NCBI RefSeq assembly: GCF_034259325.1
Contig: NZ_JAXIVS010000001.1
Span: 434,001-498,000 of the forward strand
Source of the DNA: Hyalangium ruber
Lineage (GTDB): Bacteria; Myxococcota; Myxococcia; Myxococcales; Myxococcaceae
Direction of reading: 5' to 3'
DNA: 64,000 bases
Below, in pieces: positions 34,001 through 42,089 of this stretch; position 1 is the first letter of the stretch, and each line of letters opens with the position of its first letter. The position numbers and the translations under genes were made by a program. A model generated the notes under the pieces. It saw nothing but the letters and a program-made list of their open reading frames with translations, made no database searches and was not told where the DNA came from.

Positions 34001-37000
34001 TGCCCGCCCCTTCCGGTGATCAGGCCGCGCCCGCCCGCGCCTACCTCGCGCCGAGCACGCCCACGGAGCAACAGGTGGCCGCGCTCTGGCAGGAGCTGCT
34101 CGGGGTGAACCGGGTGGGTGCGGACGACAACTTCTTCGATCTGGGAGGCCACTCCCTCGCCGCCATCCAGCTCATCTCCCGGCTGCGCACCGCGCTGGGC
34201 GTGGAGCTGAGCATCCGCGAGGTCTTCGAGGGCCCCACGGTGGCGCAGGTGGCCGGGCGCATCGACGCGCGCAGCAATCGCCCTGGCAGCGCGCTCTTCC
34301 TGGAGCACCCGCTGGTGCGCCTGCCGCCCCAGGAGCACGCCCCGCTGTCCACGGTGCAGCTGCCCGAGTGGTACATGTTCGAGCTGGAGCCGCAGAGCGC
34401 GCTCTACAACGTCAACGTCAGCGACGTGCAGCTCGTGGGCGAGGTGGATGTGGCGGCCTTCGTGCGCGCCTGGCAGACGCTGATCGCCCGCCACTCCGCG
34501 CTGCGCACCTGGTTCGGCTACGTGGATGGCAAGCCCGTGCAGCGCGTGCTGCCCCGGCTCGACATCACCCGGGAGGACATCTACGTCGACTGCCGGCACG
34601 TGCCCGAGGAGCAAGTCGACGCGGAGCTGGAGCGCCGCGTCTCCGAGCTGAACAACGCGCCGTTCGACCTCAAGCGCGCCCCCGTCTTCCGGCTGAAGCT
34701 GCTGGAGTTCCCCGGCAAGCGCTTCCAGTTCGTCTTCGTCACCCACCACATCGTCTGGGACGAGGTGTCGACGATGAACATGGCGCGCGAGCTCGCCGAG
34801 CTGTACCGCGCCTATACGAGCGGCCGTGAGCCGGAGCTGCCCGAGCTGAAGGTCGAGTACACGGACTATGCGCACTGGCTCCAGGGCGCCCTGGCCAGCG
34901 GGCGGCTGGAGCCGCAGCGCCAGTACTGGCTGAAACAGCTCACCCCGGTGCCTCCGGCGCTGGATCTGCCCACGGACTTCCCGCGCCCGCACCTGCAGAC
35001 CTTCAACGGAGACACCGTCTCCAGCCAGGTCCCGGCCGCCACGATGGCGCGTCTGGCGCCCTTCCTGGCCGAGCACAACGTCACCCCGTTCATCTTCTAC
35101 CTGGCGGTGCTCAACCTTCAGCTGCACCGGCTGTCGCGGCAGCGGGACTTCGTCATCGGCACGCCCATCGCCAACCGGGACGACGCGGCGATGGAGCCCA
35201 TGCTTGGCCTGTTCGCCACCGCCATGCCCATGCGCTGCCGGCTGGAGCGGGAGCTGAGCTTCCTGGAGCTGCTCCAGTACACGCGCGAGGCCTCGATCGA
35301 CGCGTACGAGAACCACCTGTACCCGAGCGTCCTGGCCATCCAGGAGGTCAACCCCCAGCTGGACCTGTCGCGCAACCGACTGTTCTCGGTGATGTACGGG
35401 GTGCAGAACAACAAGACGCGGCTCATGTCCCAGCTGTCCTTCGGGGAGCTGGCGCTGCGCTTCACGAACTTCGAATCTCCCGAGTTCCAGAACGCGCGCT
35501 TCGATCTCACCTACGTCGTCGACCAGCTCGGCGAAGACACGCTGGTGCAGCTCAACTACAACAAGGACCTGTTCCTGCGCGCGAGCGCGGAGCGGATGCT
35601 GGAGCAGTTCTTCTCGCTGACCGACCAGGTGGTACGCGAGCCCGGCAAGCCGCTGTGGGCCTACCGGATGCTGTCCGAACAGGACGGGCAACAGGCGCTG
35701 CGGCGCCTCGCGGGCCCGGAGCTGCCCCTGGCCCCGGAGCCGGGCGGAATCCACACGCGCCTGTCCGCGCAGGCCCGGCGCACCCCGGACGCGGTGGCGC
35801 TGGAGTCCGAGCACGGCCAGGTCACCTACCGTCAGCTCGAGGAGACCTCGGACCGCTGGGCGCACTGGCTGATCGCTCGCGGCGTGCGCGCCGAGGAGCG
35901 GGTGGCGCTGCTGTTCGAGCCCTCGGTGGAGATGGTCACCGCCATGCTCGCGGTGCTCAAGGCTGGGGCCACCTATGTACCGCTCCATCCGGATCACCCG
36001 GCGGAGCGGCAGGCCCACGTCTTCGAGCGCTCCGGCGCGAGACTGCTGCTCACCCACGGCGCGCTCGACGCCCCGGTGCTCCAGGGGCGCGAGGGCGTGG
36101 TGCGCATGGAGGTACACGCGGCGGAGGTGGCGAAGCTCCCGACGGGTACACCCGCGCGCGAGGTGCTGGCGGACCAGCTCGCCTACATCCTTTATACGTC
36201 CGGAACGACGGGCACGCCCAAGGGCATCGAGATCGCTCACCGAGGCCTGCACAACCTGCTGGACTCCACCCAGCGGGACTACGACCTGGGCGCCAAGGAC
36301 GCGGTGCTGTTCATCACCCCGTTCGACTTCGACGCCTCGATCCTGGATCTCTTCTGGCCGCTCTCGGTGGGCGCGCGGGTGGTGCTGCCACAAGCGGGCG
36401 AGGGCAAGTCTCCCGAGCGGCTGGCGGCACGGGTGGCGCGCCACGGCGTAACGGTGTTCCAGACGGTGCCGCTGATGCTCGACGCGCTCGTGAAGGCCCA
36501 GCGCGCGGGCGGGCTGCCTCCCCTGCCCTCGCTCCGCGTGGTGATCTGCGGCGGGGCCTACCTCACGCGCGAGCTGCGTGATCGCTTCCGCGCCACGTTC
36601 CCGTGCCGGCTGGTCAACCACTACGGGCCCACCGAGGTGACGGTGGACGCCACGCGCTTCGACTGCGCCGAGCCCGTGGACGCGGAGATCGTCCCCATCG
36701 GTCGGCCGCTGGCCAACACCCAGGTACGGGTGCTCGACGAGCACCTGCAGCCCGTGCCGCCAGGGGTGAAGGGCGAGCTGTTCGTCAGCTCTCCGGGCCT
36801 GGCCCGCGGCTATTCGGGGGATCCGGTGCGCACGGCGCTCCAGTTCATCCCGGATCCGTACGCCACCGTGCCGGGCTCGCGCATGTACCGCACGGGCGAC
36901 CTGGGGCGGTACTCGGACGAAGGCACGCTGCACTTCGTGGCGCGCGTGGACAAACAAGTGAAGGTGCGCGGCAACCGCGTGGAGCTGGAGGAAGTGGAGA

Positions 37001-38322
37001 GCCGGCTCACCGCGCTGCCGCCCGTGGCGCGCGGCGTGGTGCGGCACCAGCCACTTCCTGGCGGGGGCGACACGCTGGTGGCCTACGTGGAGCTGCGCGA
37101 GCGCTTCAGCCGCCTGCGCGGAGACACCGCCCACCGCCTCTACACCCTGGCCCAGCGCCCCGAGCTGCGGCGGCCCATGGATGCGCTGCACGCCGACAGC
37201 TGGCCGGAGTACTTCCTGGCCAACCGCGCCGTGCGCGAGCTGTGGCCGCGCCTGGCCACCGAGTTCCCCGACTACCAGCTCGCCCTCGTGAACGAGCAGG
37301 GCGCCGTGGTGGGCGTCGGCAACGCCATCCCCTTCGCCTGGGACGGCTCTCCCGAGGGCCTGCCCCGGGGTTGGGATGAGGCGCTGGAGCGGGCTTTCTC
37401 GCACTCCGGACGCGAGGCCCGGCCCAACACCCTGCTGATGCTCACCGTGGTGGTGGCGCAGGGGGTCCACGGCCAGGGCCTGAGCGCCCTCATGCTGCGC
37501 GCGCTGAAGAACCTCGGCCACGTCCACAAGCTGGAGCGGCTGGTGGTGGCGGTGCGGCCGGTGGGCAAGGTGGAGCACCCGGAGCTGGATCTGGAGGTGT
37601 ACTGCCACCAGCGGCGCGAGGACGGGCTGCTGCGCGACAACTGGCTGCGCACCCACGAGCGGCTCGGTGCGCGAATCCTCCGCGTGGAGCCGCGCTCGCA
37701 GCACGTCGTCGCCCCCCTGGCGGACTGGCAGCGCTGGTCCGGGCAGAGCTTCACCGCCTCCGGGAACCACCCCGTGCGCGAGGCGCTGCTGCCGGTGCGC
37801 ATCGACGTGGAGGCGGGCGTGGGCGAGTACCACGATCCGAGCGTGTGGATGGAGCACCCGCACTCGCCCCCGGAGGAATACACCTGGAGCCCCGTGGACG
37901 GACAGGCGCTGCGCCTGGGCCTGCGCGAGTTCCTCCCCGAGTACATGATCCCCGAGCACTACCGCTTCCTGCCCACCCTGCCTCTCACCGAGAGCGGCAA
38001 GGTGGATGAGCGCGCGCTGCCGGAGCTGCCGCTCGGCCCCGTACACCACGAGCATGTGCCTCCGCAGACCGAGCTGCAGCACCGGCTCGCGGGCCTCTGG
38101 TGCAAGGTGCTGGAGCTGGAGCGCATCGGCATCACGGACGACTTCTTCGAGCTGGGCGGCCACTCCATCCGGGCCATCCAGCTGCTGGCGAAGGTGAATG
38201 AAGCATTCGGAGTGAGTGTCGCGCTCAAGGATCTGCTGCGCGAGCGCACCATCCGGGGCATGGAGAAGCGCATCATCGCCCTGCGGGCCCCGCCGTCTCC
38301 GAGCGGGCAGGAGGCCGCATGA
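31024..38322 (+). CDS. Nonribosomal peptide synthetase C-A-T-C-A(GNAT)-T
   Basis: A 2432-residue, two-module NRPS. Layout: C 35-480, A 490-995, T with S1044; C 1095-1550, A about 1575-2350 interrupted by a GNAT-like domain at about 2030-2286, T with S2381. The first A has the code DVWEFNADDK, related to the Dab-type code of the neighbouring NRPS. The second reads DALQIGHVDK and is not assigned. The second C domain is divergent: its active site is HHIVWDE (H1241, H1242, D1246, E1247), with Glu replacing Gly. The first C domain is very like the third C of the NRPS at 16747-25494. No epimerase or thioesterase is present. Its stop overlaps the next gene by 4 bp (ATGA), placing it in an operon with membrane proteins, a peptidase and an exporter. 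Confidence 0.93.
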   Translation: MTQRRDGNEAQPRQGQDPRPGEQTAPPAKRKRTSFPLSFGQQRLWVLDQFEPGSPLYNVSGALRMRGRLDVAALERSLNEIIARHEALRSTFTLEQGVPMQLIAPTAQLPLPVVDLSNLEPEAREHEVQRLGGQEARRGFDLAQGPLMRAQLLRLSPTEHVLLLTMHHIASDGWSVGVFFKELAALYGAFSQGRPSPLKPLPIQYVDYAAWQRKWLQGEALEKHLRFWKQRLSGVEPLDLKTDRPRGAQGSRGARHHLRLSRELTEGLRALGRRRGATLFMTLLAGFKALLWRYTRQDDIVVGTSVANRNRPELEGLIGFFVNTLALRTDLTGDVPFTELLERVRKGTVEAYAHQDTPFDRVVEAVQPERDLTRSPLFQVMFELQPSPDQALQLPGVALELADLETGTAKFDLLFTMEEGAHGLKGTVEYDAHLFDAETIARMVGHFEVLLSGAVTQPQTRLSALPLLTAPEQQQLVVDWNQTQRPSEQEGLFCELFEAQVARTPEARAVVCEGQALTYAELNARANQVAHALQAQGAGPERIVGVLQDRGNEYLISLLGILKAGAVYVPLDPALPNPRLATIVQQSGCGWVLTEQKYLARATELTPASPVLDVAALLGAGHPTRNPEHRVDPKGLAYVIFTSGSTGLPKGAMIEHRGMKNHLLAKVDDLALGPQDVVAQVAVQSFDVSIWQFLCALLVGGCTAVFRDEKAWEPVQLLRQMAQDGVTLLETVPSHMKLIVEELEARKASYDLSALRWFFLNGEALPSDLCVRWFQLYPHIPMVNAYGPTECSDDVTHYKMLVSPPTRYPWMPINGTLPNLRIYVLDPWQRPVPVGVIGELCVGGVGVGRGYLGDPGRTATIYVPDPFSTEPGARLYRTGDVVRYRNDGTIEFLGRSDHQVKIRGIRIEIGEIESALRKHLGVGTCVVLARQDGGQEKRLVAYVTPREGQPPAAPHELAEFLKAQLSTAMVPSAFVQLEALPLTLNGKVDRKALPAPSGDQAAPARAYLAPSTPTEQQVAALWQELLGVNRVGADDNFFDLGGHSLAAIQLISRLRTALGVELSIREVFEGPTVAQVAGRIDARSNRPGSALFLEHPLVRLPPQEHAPLSTVQLPEWYMFELEPQSALYNVNVSDVQLVGEVDVAAFVRAWQTLIARHSALRTWFGYVDGKPVQRVLPRLDITREDIYVDCRHVPEEQVDAELERRVSELNNAPFDLKRAPVFRLKLLEFPGKRFQFVFVTHHIVWDEVSTMNMARELAELYRAYTSGREPELPELKVEYTDYAHWLQGALASGRLEPQRQYWLKQLTPVPPALDLPTDFPRPHLQTFNGDTVSSQVPAATMARLAPFLAEHNVTPFIFYLAVLNLQLHRLSRQRDFVIGTPIANRDDAAMEPMLGLFATAMPMRCRLERELSFLELLQYTREASIDAYENHLYPSVLAIQEVNPQLDLSRNRLFSVMYGVQNNKTRLMSQLSFGELALRFTNFESPEFQNARFDLTYVVDQLGEDTLVQLNYNKDLFLRASAERMLEQFFSLTDQVVREPGKPLWAYRMLSEQDGQQALRRLAGPELPLAPEPGGIHTRLSAQARRTPDAVALESEHGQVTYRQLEETSDRWAHWLIARGVRAEERVALLFEPSVEMVTAMLAVLKAGATYVPLHPDHPAERQAHVFERSGARLLLTHGALDAPVLQGREGVVRMEVHAAEVAKLPTGTPAREVLADQLAYILYTSGTTGTPKGIEIAHRGLHNLLDSTQRDYDLGAKDAVLFITPFDFDASILDLFWPLSVGARVVLPQAGEGKSPERLAARVARHGVTVFQTVPLMLDALVKAQRAGGLPPLPSLRVVICGGAYLTRELRDRFRATFPCRLVNHYGPTEVTVDATRFDCAEPVDAEIVPIGRPLANTQVRVLDEHLQPVPPGVKGELFVSSPGLARGYSGDPVRTALQFIPDPYATVPGSRMYRTGDLGRYSDEGTLHFVARVDKQVKVRGNRVELEEVESRLTALPPVARGVVRHQPLPGGGDTLVAYVELRERFSRLRGDTAHRLYTLAQRPELRRPMDALHADSWPEYFLANRAVRELWPRLATEFPDYQLALVNEQGAVVGVGNAIPFAWDGSPEGLPRGWDEALERAFSHSGREARPNTLLMLTVVVAQGVHGQGLSALMLRALKNLGHVHKLERLVVAVRPVGKVEHPELDLEVYCHQRREDGLLRDNWLRTHERLGARILRVEPRSQHVVAPLADWQRWSGQSFTASGNHPVREALLPVRIDVEAGVGEYHDPSVWMEHPHSPPEEYTWSPVDGQALRLGLREFLPEYMIPEHYRFLPTLPLTESGKVDERALPELPLGPVHHEHVPPQTELQHRLAGLWCKVLELERIGITDDFFELGGHSIRAIQLLAKVNEAFGVSVALKDLLRERTIRGMEKRIIALRAPPSPSGQEAA
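37111..37881 (+). other. GNAT-like acetyltransferase domain embedded in an adenylation domain
   Basis: Between A8 (QVKVRGNRVELEEVE) and A9 (LPEYMIP) of the last A domain lie about 257 residues foreign to A domains. They start after LVAYVELR and end before LRLGLREF. They contain a GNAT-type core: strand LMLTVVVAQ, loop H-G-Q-G-L-S (residues 2149-2154) in the place of the acetyl-CoA pyrophosphate loop, and the following helix ALMLRALKNL. The tail (DNWLRTHERLGARIL, then WSGQSF and VWMEHPH) resembles stand-alone GNAT-like proteins of about 230 residues known to me from actinobacteria. The flanking A8, A9 and the catalytic Lys (ESGKVD) are intact, so the host A domain looks functional. Confidence 0.78.
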
Positions 38323-38861
38323 GCGGCGGCACCCAGACGGGAGCCGGCCTGAGCCCGAAGGTGAAGGGCGCGCTGGTGGCGCTGCTCACCGCCTTCATGC
38401 TCATCCAGTTCTTCCACACGGTGGCGCTGCGCGAGTCCAACTGGCCCTTCGCCGACAACGCCTTCTTCAACTACGTCGCCTCCTGGGACCAGGAGGTGAT
38501 GCGGGTGGTGCTCCACGAGGACACCGGGAAGAAGACGGAGGTCTACGTCTGGAACGCCGTCCCACTGGACTACTGGGTGGCCGTGGATGTGATGGCCCGC
38601 ATCTACCTGCCCGAGGGAGACCTGCACGACCGGCAGGAGCGCTTCGCCCAGCTCATCCTGAAGTGGACCAACGGCGAGCCCTGGCCCGAGTTCGATGAGT
38701 TCTACCCCGCGGCCCAGCCCTCGCCCGGCGCGCGCTTCGTGGGGCTCGACGTCACCGTCGATCAACTGGACTACCGCAAGTACCGCTACGGAGAGCCCCT
38801 GCCGCCGGAGGGCACGCGCCTCCTCTATTCCTACCGCGAGAGCGGCACGCCTTCGCCATGA
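38319..38861 (+). CDS. Single-pass membrane protein paired with an HTTM protein
   Basis: A 180-residue protein with one transmembrane helix near the N-terminus (about residues 17-35) and an extracytoplasmic domain rich in aromatic and acidic residues (WPFADNAFF, YVWNAVPLDYW). It overlaps the NRPS stop and the next gene's start by 4 bp each, so it is fully embedded in the NRPS operon. No family was recognised. Small membrane partners of HTTM proteins occur in peptide-maturation systems such as SdpA/SdpB, but the residues diagnostic for SdpA are not seen. A role as accessory subunit of the HTTM protein is inferred. Confidence 0.7.
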   Translation: MSGGTQTGAGLSPKVKGALVALLTAFMLIQFFHTVALRESNWPFADNAFFNYVASWDQEVMRVVLHEDTGKKTEVYVWNAVPLDYWVAVDVMARIYLPEGDLHDRQERFAQLILKWTNGEPWPEFDEFYPAAQPSPGARFVGLDVTVDQLDYRKYRYGEPLPPEGTRLLYSYRESGTPSP

Positions 38862-39772
38862 GCCTCACGCACCGCCTGCGCGCGCACGTCCACCGCGCCC
38901 TCTTCGAGCAGAACGAGCCCCTCACGCGGCTGGCGCTGATGCGCATCGCCCTGGGGCTCGTCACCGTCGCCTACGTGGTGCTCGAGCCCTACCACCGCTT
39001 CCTCCTGGACACGCGCGAGCTGCTCTACTCGCCCAGCCCGCTCTTCGCCTTCGTCCCCCCGCTGGACCGCACAGGGCTGTGGGTGCTGGAGGGCGCCACC
39101 GTGGTGGCCGGCATCCTGTTCACGCTCGGCTACCGCACCCGGGCGGCGGCGATCGCCTTCTCGGTGCTCTTCGCGGTGTGGAACTACTACGTCGCCTGCT
39201 TCAGCCGGCCCACGTGGGTCTACAACACGCACCTCAACTTCTTCCTGTGGGCGCTCTGCTTCTGCCCAGCCGGGGCGCGCTGGTCGCTGGATGCCCGGCG
39301 GCGCTCCACGGCGCCCGGCTCCGAGCTGAGCGAGCGGCAGCTGGCCTCCTTCGGCATGGCCTTCATGCAGCTCTACATCGCGGTGCTCTACTTCCAGGCC
39401 GGCCTCTCCAAGGTGCTCAACAGCGGCTTCGTGTGGTTCATCCTCGGCCAGACGCCGCTCATCCAGACGGCGCAGGTCGGCACGGAGTTCGGCATGCAGC
39501 TGACGCGAGTGCCCGAGCTCTTCACCGCCTTCAACCTCTACGCCGGCGTGCTGGAGTTCGGTTTCCTTCCCGCGACGCTGCTGCTGGGCCGTGTCCCCCG
39601 GCCGATGGCGCTGATGGCCATTCTGTTCCACGTGGGGGTCGGCCTGACGATGAAGGTGTCCTTCTGGCACCTCTTCCTCCTCTACCCCGCGCTGTTCCTC
39701 TACCAAGCGCTGCCCGCGAAGCAGCCAGCCCCGCTGACCGAGCCCGACGCCCGGCCCGCGACGGCGGCCTGA
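38858..39772 (+). CDS. HTTM-domain integral membrane protein
   Basis: A 304-residue protein with about seven to eight predicted membrane helices spanning residues 25-285. The LALMRIALGLVTV start, the RPTWVYNTHLNFFLWAL segment and QLYIAVLYFQAGLSKV are characteristic of HTTM (horizontally transferred transmembrane) proteins related to vitamin-K-dependent gamma-carboxylase and SdpB. The conserved Lys of the GLSK motif is present. Coupled by ATGA to the small membrane protein and followed 10 bp later by a peptidase, it probably acts on the lipopeptide or its export. The chemistry is unknown. Confidence 0.82.
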   Translation: MSLTHRLRAHVHRALFEQNEPLTRLALMRIALGLVTVAYVVLEPYHRFLLDTRELLYSPSPLFAFVPPLDRTGLWVLEGATVVAGILFTLGYRTRAAAIAFSVLFAVWNYYVACFSRPTWVYNTHLNFFLWALCFCPAGARWSLDARRRSTAPGSELSERQLASFGMAFMQLYIAVLYFQAGLSKVLNSGFVWFILGQTPLIQTAQVGTEFGMQLTRVPELFTAFNLYAGVLEFGFLPATLLLGRVPRPMALMAILFHVGVGLTMKVSFWHLFLLYPALFLYQALPAKQPAPLTEPDARPATAA

Positions 39773-39782
39773 GCTGAAGCCC

Positions 39783-42089
39783 ATGACCTCTTCCTCCCTC
39801 CTCGTGGGTAGCGTGCGGCGCGGCAGCCTGGTGGTACACCTGCTGGCGGCGGTGGTGCTCGCGGTGGCCACCCACCGCCCGCCTCCCGCGCGGGGACTCG
39901 ATGCTCCGCCCACGGAGTTCTCCGCCGCGCGCGCGGACGAGCACCTGCGCTGGGTAGCCGCCGAGCCCCGACCCGTGGGCTCCGCACGCCTGCGTCAGGT
40001 GCGCGAGGAGCTGCTCGCCCGTCTCACCGCGCTCGGGGTCACTCCCGAGGTGCAGCAGACGCAGGTGGTGCGCGCGGATGGGCCTGGGCAGGCCACCGCC
40101 GCCACCGTGTCCAACGTCCTCGCGCGCCTGCCCGGCACCGACAGCAGCCGGGCCATCCTCGTAGCGGGGCACTATGACTCGGTGCCCACCGGGCCTGGAG
40201 CGGCGGACAATGGCGCCGCGGTGGCTGCGATGCTGGAGACGCTACGGGCCCTGCGCGCGGGCCCTCCCCTGGCGCAGGACGTCCTCTTCCTCTTCACCGA
40301 TGCGGAGGAGGTGGGCCTGCTCGGCGCCGAGGCGTTCCGCGAACACCCTCTCTTCAAGAATGTGACGGTGGCCCTCAACTTCGAGGCGCGTGGCTCGGGC
40401 GGCCCGTCGATCCTGTTCGAGACGAGCACTCCCGATGGGTGGCTGGTCCAGCGCTTCCTGGAGACCGCGCCCCACCCCATCGGCAACTCGCTGGCCAGTG
40501 CCATCTACCACTACCTGCCCAATGACACGGACCTCACCGTCTTCCGGCGCGCCGGACGCGCGGTGATGAACTTCGCCTTCATCGACGGCTTCCTCGACTA
40601 CCACACGCGGCGAGACAGCCTGGAGACGCTCGACCGTGGGAGCCTCCAGCACCACGGGGAGAACATGCTCGCCCTGGTGCGCGTGCTGGCGAACGAGCCC
40701 CTGCCCCCCGCTGACAAAGACACGGCGGCCATCTTCTTCAACCCCGTCGGCTCGGTGATGTTCCGTTACCCCCAGACGTGGGCCCTGCCCTTCGCGCTGC
40801 TACTGGCCGTGGCGGAGGTTCTCGTCCTGAGCGCGGCGGTGCGCGCCCGTCGGGTGCGGCTGGGAAACGTGGCGCTGGCGGCCGGCCTCATGCTGGGCAC
40901 CGGCGTGGTGGCGGTGGCGCTCACCTCCGGGGTGTGGCTCGCCCTGCGCGCCCTCACGGGCCTGGAGGCCTTCCCCCACCACCACGCCCATCAGGCCACG
41001 CTGTTCCTCGCGGGCCTGGGCCTGCTGACGCTCGCCCTCTTCGGGCTCTCCTGGCGGATAGGAGCCAGCCGCCTTCAGGAGGAGGAGCGGGTGCTGGGAG
41101 CCCGGTGGCCCTGGCTGCTGTTGACGCTGGCCTCGGCCGGGCTGCTCCCGGGCGGCAGCTACCTCTTCGCCTGGCTGCTGCTGCTCACCGCCCCCCTGGC
41201 CTGGACCTGGGCCAAGGCGAGCCGTGACACCTGGGGTGGCTGGCTGCTGCGTGTCGCGTGCGGCGGAGGCGCGCTCCTCATCGCCACCTCGACGTTCTAC
41301 CCGCTGGCCACCGCGCTCGGGTTGACGCTGGTGGGCGTCGCGGTGCTGCCCGCCGTCCTCCTCTTCGGCCTGTTGCAGCCAGCGTTCTCCTGGCTCGCCC
41401 AGGCGCGCTGGCGCCCCTTCGCCGCCGGCAGCGGACTGGCCGGAGCCGTGCTGTTGCTGCTGGGCTCGGTACACGTGGGCGCCTCGACGGAGCACCCCTG
41501 GCCCGATGGCCTCGCCTTCTGGCAGGACGAGGATCAGCACAAGGCCTACTGGCTCGCCGACGCGCGGGTGGACGGCGAATGGCCCCTGAAGCTGCTGGGG
41601 GACGCTCCTGGCTCGCGCCGCTTCCAGGAGGCACTGCCCTGGGTGGACGAAGAGCTGCTCCACCACGAGGTGCCGCCCCTGGCGTTGGAGGCCCCCCGCG
41701 TACGCCGCGACTCGGAGCGTCAAGATGGAGAGGTGCGCGAACTCACGCTGCACCTGGAGCCGCCTCCGGGAGCGGCGCTACTGCAGGTGAAGCTCGCTGC
41801 TCCGGTCCAGGTGCTGGGCGCGACGGTGTGGGGCCGTCCCGTCCCGGCCGAGGCCCTGGTGCCTGGCGCCGAGGGCTTCTCGCTGGACCTCTGGCAGGTG
41901 CCTCCCGAGGGCGTGCCCCTCACCCTCCGGCTCCGGGGCACGAACCCGGGGAGCCTGCGCATCGGCGCCGTGTCGCTCGAACTGCCCACCCTGCCGGACG
42001 GGCTGAAGCGCCCACCCCAGCTGATGCCCGCCCCCTACGGCTACGGCTTCACGGACACGACGGTCGTGACCAAGACGGAAACCCTATGA
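39783..42089 (+). CDS. Membrane M28-family metallopeptidase
   Basis: A 768-residue protein. After an N-terminal membrane anchor comes an M28 aminopeptidase domain (about residues 45-310) with a full zinc set: H130 (GHYDS), D142 (ADNGA), catalytic E175 with E176 (DAEEVG), E201 (NFEARG) and H274 (DYHTRRD). The C-terminal half has about eight membrane helices and a final beta-rich domain, as in ER metallopeptidase and vacuolar protease relatives. The active site would face outward. Position between an HTTM protein and an exporter in an NRPS operon suggests trimming of the product during or after export. Its stop overlaps the ABC gene by 4 bp. Confidence 0.87.
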   Translation: MTSSSLLVGSVRRGSLVVHLLAAVVLAVATHRPPPARGLDAPPTEFSAARADEHLRWVAAEPRPVGSARLRQVREELLARLTALGVTPEVQQTQVVRADGPGQATAATVSNVLARLPGTDSSRAILVAGHYDSVPTGPGAADNGAAVAAMLETLRALRAGPPLAQDVLFLFTDAEEVGLLGAEAFREHPLFKNVTVALNFEARGSGGPSILFETSTPDGWLVQRFLETAPHPIGNSLASAIYHYLPNDTDLTVFRRAGRAVMNFAFIDGFLDYHTRRDSLETLDRGSLQHHGENMLALVRVLANEPLPPADKDTAAIFFNPVGSVMFRYPQTWALPFALLLAVAEVLVLSAAVRARRVRLGNVALAAGLMLGTGVVAVALTSGVWLALRALTGLEAFPHHHAHQATLFLAGLGLLTLALFGLSWRIGASRLQEEERVLGARWPWLLLTLASAGLLPGGSYLFAWLLLLTAPLAWTWAKASRDTWGGWLLRVACGGGALLIATSTFYPLATALGLTLVGVAVLPAVLLFGLLQPAFSWLAQARWRPFAAGSGLAGAVLLLLGSVHVGASTEHPWPDGLAFWQDEDQHKAYWLADARVDGEWPLKLLGDAPGSRRFQEALPWVDEELLHHEVPPLALEAPRVRRDSERQDGEVRELTLHLEPPPGAALLQVKLAAPVQVLGATVWGRPVPAEALVPGAEGFSLDLWQVPPEGVPLTLRLRGTNPGSLRIGAVSLELPTLPDGLKRPPQLMPAPYGYGFTDTTVVTKTETL

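Noticed and set aside
32836-38163. 1775-codon open frame opposite the plus-strand NRPS
   Set aside because: No domain is recognisable and the composition is that of an antisense frame; the NRPS on the plus strand explains the region.
38319-38861. SdpA homologue
   Set aside because: Size, membrane topology and neighbour fit, but the sequence patterns I associate with SdpA are not visible.
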